From Streptomyces sp. Root1304 (GTDB lineage Bacteria; Actinomycetota; Actinomycetes; Streptomycetales; Streptomycetaceae), in the NCBI RefSeq assembly GCF_001426405.1, contig NZ_LMEP01000012.1, positions 696,707 through 760,706 of the forward strand: a DNA stretch of 64,000 bases, written 5' to 3'. The notes beneath the pieces are model-generated. The model was given only the letters and a program-made list of their open reading frames with translations, was not told where the DNA came from and did not search any database. The number at the start of each line of letters is the position of its first letter. The first letter of the stretch is position 1. The position numbers and the translations under genes are program-made. Shown here one piece after another: positions 17,305 through 26,500 of this stretch.

Positions 17305-17426
17305 GTAAGAGTCCTTCGTCGTTCGTCGGTCGTCGCGTCGGGGTGGTACTCGGGGCCTCATGGGCGGGGCCTCATGCCACGGGGGCGGCGCCCTATCGTA
17401 CGGAGCGAATCTATCGCCCGCCGGTC

Positions 17427-18404
17427 CTACCCCTTGAGGTAGGTGGCGATGCCGTCCGCGAGACCCTGGGCCGCCTTCTGCCGCCACGTCGCCGACGTGA
17501 GCAGCTGTGCGTCCTTCGGATCACGCATATTGCCGCATTCGACGAAGACCTTGGGCACGGTTGAGAGATTGAGTCCGCCGAGATCGTCCCGTACGTCCAA
17601 CCCCGTACCGGAACCGAGGTAGTTGGCGGGCGAGGTTCCGGTGGCGCGGGCGAAGCGGTCGACGATGTCCTCGCCCAGGTCGCGCGAGGGGCCGACGATC
17701 TTCGCGGTGTCGGCGGAGCCGCCGCTGACGCGTGCGGGCAGGATCACATGGAATCCGCGGTGGCCGACGGCGGAACCGTCCGCGTGGACGGAGACGACGG
17801 CGTCGGCGCGGGCCGCGTTGCCGATCCGGGCCCGCTCGTCGATGCAGGGGCCCCAGGCGCGGTCGGCGTCGTGGGTGAGGACCACCTTCGCGCCGCGCGC
17901 GGTGAGGAGGTCCCGCAGGCGGTGGGAGACGTCGAGGGTGAACGAGGCCTCGGTGTACCCGGCGTCGGTCGACGTGCCCGTGGTGTCGCATTCCTTGCGG
18001 GTCGTCCCGATGTTCACCTTCTGGTTGATCTCCCGGGAATGGCGGAAGTTGCCGGAGTTGTGACCGGGGTCGATGACGACGGTCCGCCCGGCGAGCGGAC
18101 GGCCGCCCTGCGTGGCCGGCAGCGGGGAGCGGCTCGGCTGCGGTGTCGCCCGCGGGGAGTCGCCCGGCTGCCCGCCGGAGGCGGCCGGAGGGCGGGACTG
18201 CGCGGCGGCCGGGGGCCGGGACTGCGTGGCGCTCTCCTGCCGGGTCTCCTGCGCCTTCCCGCTCTCCGGCGAGGCCTGCGAGGCCCCGCACCCGGCGAGT
18301 ACGGCGCAGCAGCCCGCGAGGGCGAGCGCACGCGTGAGCGCGGACCTGCGCGCGGGGGTGGGGGTGGCGGTCCGGGGGGTGGTCTTCCGGTGGTCGTACG
18401 GCAC
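17427..18404 (-). CDS. N-acetylmuramoyl-L-alanine amidase (Amidase_3), lipoprotein
   Basis: A 325-residue exported cell-wall hydrolase that cleaves the bond between MurNAc and the peptide stem. A signal sequence ends in VLAGC (lipobox). A Ser/Pro/Gln-rich linker precedes the Amidase_3 domain, which shows VVIDPGHNSGN (zinc His), the Glu in YTEASFTLDVSHRL, VSVHADGS (zinc His) and the catalytic VFVECGNMRDPKDA near the end. The GTG at 18404 fits the signal peptide. It is divergent from the next membrane protein gene. Confidence 0.92.
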   Translation of the reverse strand: MPYDHRKTTPRTATPTPARRSALTRALALAGCCAVLAGCGASQASPESGKAQETRQESATQSRPPAAAQSRPPAASGGQPGDSPRATPQPSRSPLPATQGGRPLAGRTVVIDPGHNSGNFRHSREINQKVNIGTTRKECDTTGTSTDAGYTEASFTLDVSHRLRDLLTARGAKVVLTHDADRAWGPCIDERARIGNAARADAVVSVHADGSAVGHRGFHVILPARVSGGSADTAKIVGPSRDLGEDIVDRFARATGTSPANYLGSGTGLDVRDDLGGLNLSTVPKVFVECGNMRDPKDAQLLTSATWRQKAAQGLADGIATYLKG

Positions 18405-18568
18405 CCGGGCGACTCTAGGCCCTGCGCGCGGCGAAATCCCGCAGCGTCCGGATCCCAGCTTGGTCACCGGCTGCCGATATCGGTGGACGCGTGTGCCGGG
18501 ACCGTGAAGGGTAGGTGTCCAGAGGCGACGGTGGGGTGTCACCGCGCATGGACCCACGAGGGGGAACC

Positions 18569-20482
18569 GTGGTGGGGGAACCGAACGACGCACGTCCCGA
18601 GCCGTCCGACCGACCTGTCGGAGCCGGCGGGAACGACCCACGATCGAGTGGCGGCGACCCGAGACCGGGCGGGTACGACCCGCGGTCGGCCGGGGGACCG
18701 GGGGAGACGCTCGCCGGGGCGCCGGGGCAGAGCACCGGCGGGGCGCCGGGACAGCAGCCCGGCGTGCCCGGGCAGCCGGCCGCCGCGCCGTGGGAGGCAC
18801 CGGCCGCTTCGGGGGCCCCGCCCGCGCCCGCCGCCTCCGCCGGGGCCGGCGCCGCACCCGGCTGGGCCGGAACCGGAGCCCCGCCGCCGCCCGCGGCCCC
18901 GCCCGGCTACGGTCCGCCGCCGGGCTACGGCCCGCCCGGGTACGGTCCGCCCCCCGGCTACGGCGCGCAGCCGCCCGCGCCGCCGCGCGGCGACGCCAAC
19001 CCCGCCCAGGCCGCCATGATCGGCCTGCTCAACCTCTCCTGCCTGGGCCTCGGCTACGTCCTCCTGCGCAACTGGATCGGCGCCGCCGTCTGCTGGCTCG
19101 CCACCGCCGTCCTGCTCGTCATGGCCCTCCCGGCCGATGTCGACGGCGTGCCGCTCGGCCTCCTCGCCGGCTACGGCGTCTTCCTGCTCCTCGCCGCCGC
19201 CGACGGCGCCCGGCGCGGACTGCGCGCGACCCTCCGGATCGGCGACTCCTTCCGCCGTCTCGCGCTGCCGCTGGCCCTCGTGCTGCTCGCCGTGCCCGCG
19301 GGCGGTTCGCTCGCGTACGGTGCCGCCCGCGACGAGGCGAAGGAGCAGGCCCTGCTCGAACGCCTCGCCGCCGCCGACGAGCTGGTGAAGTCCGCCGACG
19401 GCCTCGCCTTCGACAAGGCCGAGCCGATCTACCGCAAGGCGCTCGCCGACTACCAGGACCTCGGCACCGGGCACGCGGGCTCGCGGGCCGGGAAGCTGGT
19501 TCCGGCCCGGCTCGACGCGTACTACGCGACGGTCTCGGGGCCGTACGAGAAGAAGGAGTACTGCGCGGCCATCGCGCCGCTCAAGCACCTGCGCGAGCTG
19601 CCCGGCACCTTCGACAAGGACCTCCTCGGCGCCCGGCCCGCCAAGACGGACGAGCCGCTGGCGCACTCGCTCTACGAGTGCGGGACGGCCGCGCTCGGCG
19701 TGCAGACGGCGAACCCGCCCGCCTCCGAGAGCCTCAACGCGCTGCACGACACCTTCCCGCAGTCGGTCCACACGACCCGCGTCGAGCCCGCCGTCCGTGC
19801 GGCGATCAAGACCAGGGCGACCGCGCTCACCGGCGGGGCGGCCCCCTGCGACACGACCGAGGAGCTGCGGGCGCTCCGTTCCTCCCTCGACAACATGACC
19901 GACCCCGCCCTCGCGGGCGCCGCGAAGGAGGCCGCGGCGGCGGTCCAGAAGGGCCACTTCTCCTGCGGGACCTTCCAGTTCAGGAGCAAGGAGTTCGGCG
20001 ACGCGGGCAAGACCATGACCGAGTACGCCAAGGACTACCCGAACAGCCCGCAGACCGCGCACGCCCGCTCCATCGCCATCGCCGCCGAGATCGCGGAGGA
20101 GGAGCCGGAGGCGGGCAAGAGCCTCCCGCCGGCCGAGGTGCCCGGCGGGGGCCGGATGGTGATGGTGGTGAGCAACGACGGGCCCGGCTCGGTCGAGCTG
20201 CTCTACACCGGCCCGATGACCGGCAAGGTCACGCTGAAGGCGTGCGGGACCTGCACCAAGTACTCCAGCCTGATCCCGCGCGGCGGGAAGGTGAAGGCCT
20301 GCACGGGGCCGTCCTCGAAGTACCCGAAGGCGACGCTGCTGCTGCCCGCCGGCAACTACCACTTCCTCCAGAAGCGGGCCGCGACGGGCACGTCCACGGC
20401 CGGGGACACCAAGTCGAGCAAGGCGAAGATCGAATCGGGCTACAGCTACACGAACTGCCTGTACGTGACCTCGCTGTACTGA
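18569..20482 (+). CDS. Large membrane protein with Pro/Gly-rich N-terminus and extracytoplasmic domain
   Basis: About 637 residues. A disordered cytoplasmic part of about 140 residues contains GYGPPPGYGPPGYG repeats. Three to four transmembrane helices follow (about 150-260), then an extracytoplasmic domain of about 370 residues with paired cysteines, such as EYCAA/YECG, APCDT/FSCG and KACGTCTKYSS. The helical repeats (KAEPIYRKALADYQDLG; GDAGKTMTEYAKDYPNSP) look TPR-like. GTG 18569 is chosen for the GAGGGGG ribosome-binding site; ATG 18548 is possible. Function unknown. Confidence 0.78.
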   Translation: MVGEPNDARPEPSDRPVGAGGNDPRSSGGDPRPGGYDPRSAGGPGETLAGAPGQSTGGAPGQQPGVPGQPAAAPWEAPAASGAPPAPAASAGAGAAPGWAGTGAPPPPAAPPGYGPPPGYGPPGYGPPPGYGAQPPAPPRGDANPAQAAMIGLLNLSCLGLGYVLLRNWIGAAVCWLATAVLLVMALPADVDGVPLGLLAGYGVFLLLAAADGARRGLRATLRIGDSFRRLALPLALVLLAVPAGGSLAYGAARDEAKEQALLERLAAADELVKSADGLAFDKAEPIYRKALADYQDLGTGHAGSRAGKLVPARLDAYYATVSGPYEKKEYCAAIAPLKHLRELPGTFDKDLLGARPAKTDEPLAHSLYECGTAALGVQTANPPASESLNALHDTFPQSVHTTRVEPAVRAAIKTRATALTGGAAPCDTTEELRALRSSLDNMTDPALAGAAKEAAAAVQKGHFSCGTFQFRSKEFGDAGKTMTEYAKDYPNSPQTAHARSIAIAAEIAEEEPEAGKSLPPAEVPGGGRMVMVVSNDGPGSVELLYTGPMTGKVTLKACGTCTKYSSLIPRGGKVKACTGPSSKYPKATLLLPAGNYHFLQKRAATGTSTAGDTKSSKAKIESGYSYTNCLYVTSLY

Positions 20483-20513
20483 CCCCGCGCCGCCGCCCCG
20501 TCCCCGGTGGCGG

Positions 20514-21143
20514 TCAGCGGCGGCGCAGCACCCGCAGGGAGTCGGTGACGGAGATCTCCTCGAAGTCACCGGACTCCAGGGCGCGGAGGTAGATCCGGTA
20601 CGGCGCCTGGCCGCCGTCCGCCGGGTCGGGGAACACGTCGTGGATGACGAGCAGGCCCCCGGGGGCGACCTTGGGGGCCCAGCCCTCGTAGTCGTTGCCG
20701 GCGTGCTCGTCGGTGTGGCCGCCGTCGACGAAGACGAGGCCGAGCTGCCCGCCCCACACCTTCGCGACCTGCGGGGACCGCCCGACCACGGCGATCACGT
20801 ACTCCTCGAGACCCGCCTTGCGCAGCGTCCGCCGGAACGTCGGCAGGGTGTCCATGAGCCCGACCTCGGGGTCGACCACGGTCTCGTCGTGGTACTCCCA
20901 GCCCGGCTGCTGCTCCTCGCTGCCCCGGTGGTGGTCCACGGTCACCGCGACCGTCCCGGCCTGCCGGGCCACGTCGGCGAGCAGGATCGTCGACCGCCCG
21001 CAGTACGTGCCGACCTCAAGCAGCGGCAGCCCGAGCTTCGCGGCCTCCGCGGCCGCCTCGTACAGGGCGATCCCCTCCCCGACGGGCATGAAGCCCTTCG
21101 CGGCCTCGAAGGCGGCAAGGATCTCGGGCGCGGGCACGGACAT
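20514..21143 (-). CDS. Class I SAM methyltransferase, candidate MeT1-like sugar 1-O-methyltransferase
   Basis: A 209-residue soluble methyltransferase of the Methyltransf_24 type. It has motif I LLEVGTYCGRST, then VTVDHHRGSEEQQPGWEYHD, and VFVDGGHTDEHAGNDYEGW with LLVIHDVFPDPADGG, which carry the acidic metal-binding residues of Mg-dependent enzymes. The VDHHRGSEEnQPGWE and HDVFPDPADGG signatures match remembered mycobacterial proteins of the methylmannose polysaccharide cluster (MeT1). With the three genes at 11.3-14.6 kb it would complete that gene set. Role is inference; fold assignment is firm. Confidence 0.8.
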   Translation of the reverse strand: MSVPAPEILAAFEAAKGFMPVGEGIALYEAAAEAAKLGLPLLEVGTYCGRSTILLADVARQAGTVAVTVDHHRGSEEQQPGWEYHDETVVDPEVGLMDTLPTFRRTLRKAGLEEYVIAVVGRSPQVAKVWGGQLGLVFVDGGHTDEHAGNDYEGWAPKVAPGGLLVIHDVFPDPADGGQAPYRIYLRALESGDFEEISVTDSLRVLRRR

Positions 21144-21189
21144 GGTGACTCCTACTGGCGGGTACGGGGGTACGGGCGCCCATCGTGCC

Positions 21190-21597
21190 CTACGCGTCGC
21201 ACTCGAACCACACCTTCTTCCCGTCGGCCCGCTCGTCGGCCCCCCACCGGTCCGTCACGGCCTCCACGAGGACGAGCCCCCGCCCGCCCTCGTCCAGCGG
21301 GTCCGCCGCCTTCGCGTACACGGCGCCGGGCACCCCGTCCGCGACCTCGACCCGGAGCCCGTACGGCTCGCGCAGGATGAGCACCGAGCAACGGCGGCCG
21401 GGCACGTGCCGGACGACGTTGGCGACGAGCTCGGTGAGCGCGAGTCCGGCGGGGTCGGACAGATGGCCGAGTCCCCAACGCGTGAGGAACATGCGCAGGA
21501 TGCGGCGCATGTGACCGGCGGAGTGCTCACCGACGGTGAAGGCCATGCGGTAGCTCGCCGTAAGTTCCGCAGGGTAGAGGTCTGTTGCCTGATTCAT
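21190..21597 (-). CDS. RsbW-like anti-sigma/ATP-binding protein (HATPase_c)
   Basis: A 135-residue stand-alone GHKL ATPase domain. The N box is LTELVANVVRHV, the G1 box is VEVADGVPG and the G2 region is DEGGRGLVLVEAVTDRWG. Such proteins bind ATP and sigma or anti-sigma factors. In Streptomyces they are commonly encoded divergently from an XRE regulator and a DUF397 protein, as here, forming whiJ-like loci that influence development. The target is unknown. Confidence 0.88.
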   Translation of the reverse strand: MNQATDLYPAELTASYRMAFTVGEHSAGHMRRILRMFLTRWGLGHLSDPAGLALTELVANVVRHVPGRRCSVLILREPYGLRVEVADGVPGAVYAKAADPLDEGGRGLVLVEAVTDRWGADERADGKKVWFECDA

Positions 21598-21681
21598 GCC
21601 ACCAGCGTGGGCGGTCTTCGTTACGCTCGGCTACGGCCTGAACACAACGCCTCACCGCGTGAGCTTGGGGGTGACCACGCC

Positions 21682-22521
21682 TTGGTCAACATCCGCAGCC
21701 TCGATCCGAGCGCCTCGCCGCTGGACTACTACGGATCGGAACTCCGCCGCCTGAGAGAGGAGGCGGGGCTGAACCAGCCGCAGCTCGGCAGGATCGTCTA
21801 CTGCACGGGCTCGCTGATCGGCCAGATCGAGACGGCGAAGAAGGTCCCGACGAGACGGTTCTCGGAGCAACTCGACGCGGCGTTGATGACGGGAGGGCTG
21901 TTCTCCCGGCTGGTGGGGTTGGTACTGAAGAGCCAGTTGCCGACGTGGTTCCAGCAGTACGCGGAGATGGAGGCGAAGGCGACGTACATCTCCACGTATC
22001 AGTCGCAGTTGGTCTATGGCCTGCTTCAGATGGACGAGTACGCGCGTGCGGTGCTGAGCGTCGAGTACCCGGACCGGCTCGACGAGATGGTGGCGGCCCG
22101 GATGGAGCGCCAACGCATCCTGGAGAGGGATAACCCGCCGGTGTTGTGTGTAGTGCTGGACGAGGCGGTCCTGCACCGGGAGATCGGCGGTGCGGAGGTG
22201 ATGCGGAACCAACTCGCGCATCTGTTGGGCTTCCTGGACCATCCGTGGATTCAGGTGCAGGTACTTCCCTTCGAGGTGGGACAGCACTCGGCGATGATGG
22301 GTTCGTTCACGCAGTTGCGCTTCGACGACGACCCAGATGTCTTCTATTCGGAGAGCTACGACTCGGGTCACATGACTGCCAATTCGCAAGTGATCAGGGA
22401 GCGGTCCGTCGGCTACGCTCGCCTGCAGGCGGCGGGCCTCTCGCGGGAGGAATCAGCCGTGCTGATCGAAAGCGTGATGAGGGAGCGGTATGGGTACCAG
22501 CCAGGACCTGCGGTGGCGTAA
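21682..22521 (+). CDS. WhiJ-like XRE-family regulator (HTH plus DUF5753)
   Basis: A 279-residue DNA-binding protein. The N-terminal helix-turn-helix is ELRRLREEAGLNQPQLGRIV...GSLIGQIETAKKVP (about 17-55). The rest is the DUF5753 domain (WFQQYAEMEAKATYISTYQ; VYGLLQMDEYARAVL; VLDEAVLHREIGG; VQVLPFEVGQH). The start is most likely the TTG at 21682 after GGGGGTGA, giving MVNIRSLDP, which resembles the start seen in the family. Its 3' end overlaps the DUF397 gene by 32 bp. Confidence 0.88.
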   Translation: MVNIRSLDPSASPLDYYGSELRRLREEAGLNQPQLGRIVYCTGSLIGQIETAKKVPTRRFSEQLDAALMTGGLFSRLVGLVLKSQLPTWFQQYAEMEAKATYISTYQSQLVYGLLQMDEYARAVLSVEYPDRLDEMVAARMERQRILERDNPPVLCVVLDEAVLHREIGGAEVMRNQLAHLLGFLDHPWIQVQVLPFEVGQHSAMMGSFTQLRFDDDPDVFYSESYDSGHMTANSQVIRERSVGYARLQAAGLSREESAVLIESVMRERYGYQPGPAVA

Positions 22522-22762
22522 GTCGTCCTTCAGTGGCCCCAACGGCGGTGACTGCGTCGAGTGCGCGCCGCTCGGGACCGCTGCCTGGCGCAAGTCGTCC
22601 TTCAGCGGCTCCAACGGTGGCGAGTGCGTCGAGGTCGCGGACCTGACCGCTCACGTCGCGGTCCGGGACTCCAAGAACCCCGAGGGCCCGGCGTTCCTCG
22701 CCACTCCGGCGGCCTTCACGGCCTTCGTGAGCGCCGCTGCCGAGGGCCGTATCGGCCGCTGA
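22490..22762 (+). CDS. DUF397 protein with an internally duplicated motif
   Basis: A 90-residue small protein. The DUF397 core W-RKSSFSG.NGG.CVE occurs twice (WRKSSFSGPNGGDCVE at about 9-24 and WRKSSFSGSNGGECVE at about 33-48); ordinary members have it once. The C-terminal half VADL..HVAVRDSKNPEGP is single. DUF397 proteins (BldB-type) partner with the XRE/DUF5753 protein encoded just upstream, with which this gene overlaps by 32 bp. Confidence 0.88.
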   Translation: MGTSQDLRWRKSSFSGPNGGDCVECAPLGTAAWRKSSFSGSNGGECVEVADLTAHVAVRDSKNPEGPAFLATPAAFTAFVSAAAEGRIGR

Positions 22763-22764
22763 CG

Positions 22765-23196
22765 GTGGCGACCCTCATAGGAACGATGATCCTCGCCATC
22801 GGGCTGCCGGCCTGGGCGGGGATCACGTACGTGGGGCTGGTGAGGGCGCGGAGGGGCGACGGGCTGCCGCAGCCGGACCTGCCCCGGGCCCCGCGCTCGC
22901 GCGCGAGGAAGGCGGCGTATGTCGCGGCGGTGGCGTACGTCGCGGGCGGGGCGCTGCACGTGTACGGCCTGTCGTACATGCCGTTCCTGTTCCCGGAGGA
23001 CGCGTGCTGGTTCAAGGCGGGCATGAAGACGTACCCGGACCACAGCAGCGCCCTCCCGGTGAGCCTGGTGTGCCGGGGCATGGAGATAGTCCCGTGGTGG
23101 ATCAACCCGGGCCTCCTGCTCCTGGGCACGACGGCGATCGTCGCCACCGTCACGAGCGTGGTCCTGACCCTGCGGCGTCCGGCCCGCAGCCGTTGA
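22765..23196 (+). CDS. Small membrane protein, unknown function
   Basis: A 143-residue protein with three hydrophobic segments (LIGTMILAIGLPAWAGITYVGL; AYVAAVAYVAGGALHVYGL; NPGLLLLGTTAIVATVTSVVL). Two cysteines, in DACWFK and LVCRG, lie between the second and third segments and could form a disulphide outside. GTG 22765 starts two bases after the DUF397 stop, so it may be co-transcribed with the whiJ-like pair; ATG 22786 is an alternative. Confidence 0.6.
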   Translation: MATLIGTMILAIGLPAWAGITYVGLVRARRGDGLPQPDLPRAPRSRARKAAYVAAVAYVAGGALHVYGLSYMPFLFPEDACWFKAGMKTYPDHSSALPVSLVCRGMEIVPWWINPGLLLLGTTAIVATVTSVVLTLRRPARSR

Positions 23197-23591
23197 TGGA
23201 ACCCGGCTCGGTCCGCCCACACTTAGAGCTGCTTCAGGCCAATCAATGGCCAGTCAACGTCGCCGACCGCATCCCTTCTTCACAGGCTTCACACACACAA
23301 CACCGCACGTGACCTTGACGATTGCGCGTGCCGAGCTTCGGGAGATCCGGCAAGCGGTTTTTGTCTCCGCGTTCCAGACTTCGCGGGCGTCTCTTGCCGA
23401 GCCTCGATTACTCGGGGTTAAGTAGCGTCGTGCGCGTCTGGGACTGACCATCCCGTCGTGACGCGCGTACGTCATCGGCGGTCGGGGGGACAGCGCCGCC
23501 ACGGGGGAAGAACGGCATCGCCATGTCGCGATGCCGGCTCATCGTGAACGTCGCCCAGGTCACCCCTGCCTGCCCTCGTTCGCTGTGAAGG
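23197..23591. other. Long intergenic region upstream of the polymorphic toxin gene
   Basis: A 395-bp stretch without a convincing gene. Its GC content is lower than the surroundings (TTCTTCACAGGCTTCACACACACAACACC region split: TTCTTCACAGGC then TTCACACACACAACACC). A small dyad GGCCA-N5-TGGCC lies at 23237-23251. It presumably carries the toxin promoter; no clear -35/-10 pair or known operator was found. Confidence 0.5.
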
Positions 23592-26500
23592 ATGCTTTCC
23601 TTGCGGTTCAAACCGGGGTTGTTCCACTCTCGATCACGCTTGTCCACGACTCTCACCACCACCATCACGTCCGTCGCCGCCCTGGCCGTCCTCGGTGGAC
23701 TGGCCGTCCGGCCCGACCTGGCCGCGCCCGTGGCCGCGACGGTCGACTCGTACGACGGCTACGACGCCAAAGCCGCCCAGCAGTTGCGCGAGGACCAGTG
23801 TGTGGGCACCGAAGCCCTGCGCGCGGGCGGGCCCAACATGTTCGGCCTCGCGCAGAGCGCCCTGACCCTGCCGCCCGACCAGCTCCACAAGCAACTTGAA
23901 CGCGACCTGTTCAACGACAAGACCCCGCTGCACGCGGCGCGCAACGCGGACATCGCTCTCACGGAGCAGTGGCTCGACAAGGTCGCGAAGCAGGGGTACG
24001 CGTGGTCCAGTGCCGCAAACCTGGACTCCTACCCGAACGAGCCGCAGGACGCGGACAAGGTCTTCGACAAGACCGGACTGAGCCCGTGGCTGTCCCAGGG
24101 GTACTGGTCGTCGATCGACGTGCTCAACCCGTTCTACGACTCCTCGCCCACCGCTGATGACAAGACGAAGGCCGCTGCGCTCGCGATCGGCAACCCGCTC
24201 TACACCGATGCGGGGACGCCGAAGGAGCAGGAGGCATGGACGCTGTGGAAGAAGAACTCCGGGAAGGTCGAGCCCAACCAGTACTTCATTCCCCGGGTGT
24301 TCGCCGATGACGCCCGTATCTTCCTCGCCTCCGGTGGCTTCCCCCGTACGGCTCCGGAGCCGGAAAGCCCGGAGTTCCGGATCGCGGTCGAGGACCTGAA
24401 GGCCCGTTTCGGGGCTTGTGGTTGGCACGACCCGATCGACCCGAACCGCGTCCTCGGCAAGCAGGTGGCGCAGGCGGCGGCCGAGTGGCAGCAGGAGATC
24501 GCCGGCCAGGCCACGCAGCGGCAGCAGATCCTCACCGCAGGCAAGGGAGCCGGGAAAGCGCTACAGGACGGCACGTACGCCCTGAGCATGCTTCTGGGTC
24601 AGTCGTGGCTCGCCGACTACTACACCCGCTGGCAGGACCACTGGACCCCCGGTGGCGTGGGCTGGATCGGCAACGGTTACACGGTGATCCAGGTGCCGGG
24701 CGCGCCGGGCATGTGCCTGGACGTGCAGGGCGGCGGCAAGACCAACGGCACACCGGTTCAGATCTTCACCTGCAACGGCGGCGCCGCGCAGAAGTGGGAG
24801 CTCGAGGGCGGCGAGGAGGACCTGCACCTCCGCAACGTCAACTCGTTCAAGTGTCTGGACGTGGCCGGGAACGGGTCGGCCAACGGCACGAAGATCCAGA
24901 TCTGGGACTGCTACGGCTCCAAGGGGCAGTCGTGGAAGGGCGACGTCCGCGCCGCCTCGCCCCTGAAGAGCCTGACCACGGGCAAGTGCCTGGACCTGAG
25001 CGCGTTCACCAAGAGCACGGACACACGGCTGTGGGACTGCAAGGGCACCAGCGCGCAGAAGTACCTGATCAAGCCGACCGGCGAGAAGGGCGCCGGCAGC
25101 ACCCCCTACCCGGTCAAGGCACAGTTCGACGCGGCGAAGAAGGGCCTCACCGACGCACAGGCCGCCGCGAAGACACACCTGGCCGCGATCAAGGCCCAGC
25201 TGGAGAACGCCAAGAAGTCGGCCGTCGCCTCCGACGCGGCGGTGCAGGCCGCGTACGGCATCGCGGACACCGCGGGTGCCCCCCGTGGACGCGGTCTTCT
25301 GGTCGGACAGCAGAAGGCCCAGATCACGAAGGGTGCCGTCGCCGCGCTGACGGCGATGGTCAAGGCCGGCGAGACCGCGGAAGCCGCCACCAGGGCCGCA
25401 GCGGCTGACAGCGCGACCATCACACAGCGCGCCGTCGCCCAGACCGCGCAGGTCAACGCCGAGTTCCGCAAGGAGGCCGCCCGGACCGCCGAGGTGCAGG
25501 CGAAGGCGGCGGCCGACGGGGCCAAGCTGCACCGCGACAACGCCAAGAAGGACAAGGAGACGGCGGAGGCCAAGCTCGCCCTCGCGCTGAAGGCCGAGGG
25601 CGACGCCAAGGCCGCCGCGGCGGAGGCCCACGCCAAGCGGCTGGCGGCCGAGTCCGAGGAAGCCAAGGCGAAGGCGGAGAAGGACACCGCTGCCGCCAAG
25701 CAGAACGAAGCGGCCCAGCACAAGCAGACCGCAGAGGCGGAGGCACTGAAGGCCGAGGAGGCCAGAAAGGCTGCTGAGTCCTCAGAGTCCACTGCGGTGG
25801 AGAAGAAGAACGCCGCCGTCAAGGCTCGCGACAACGCCAAGGCCAGGCGCGACGACGCCTGGGAGGCCGAGCAGCGGGCCGACGCTGCCCGTGCCAAGGC
25901 CGATGCGAAGGAGGCGTACGCCCAGGCCCACGATTCCGACGGTTACGCCAAGGAGTCCCGGGAGGCGGCCGACGCGGCCTCGGCGCACGCCGACGACGCG
26001 GAGGCAGCGGCCGGACGGGCGCGCGGCGAGGCCGACGCGGCGACGCGGGCGGCGGCGGAAGCGGACGCGGCGGCCAGCCGTGCCGAAGCGGCCGCCAAGC
26101 GGTCCCGCGCACACGCGGACGCCGCCCAGGCGGCGAAACTGAAGGCCGACGCGGCGGTGCGGACCGCCACGAGCGCCGCCGCCGACGCCCTCGTGGCGAG
26201 CGACCACGCCGCCGCCGAAGCCCGTACGGCGGTCGCGCTGGCCGACGAGGCGGAGCGCAAGGCGAAGGAGGCCAAGAGCCAGGCGGACGCGGCCTCGAAG
26301 GAGGCAGCGACCGCACGTGCAGCGTCGGCGAAGGCCGCCGGGTTCGCCTACGTCACCGCCCAGGCGGCGGCGGAAGCCGGTGCGGCGGCCGCGCAGGTCG
26401 CCAAACCCGCGAACGACGCCATCCAGCTCGGCTCCCCGTACGTAGCCACGGACACCACCGCGGGTCTGGTGGTCCTCACGGGCCAGGCGTCGAAGACGAT

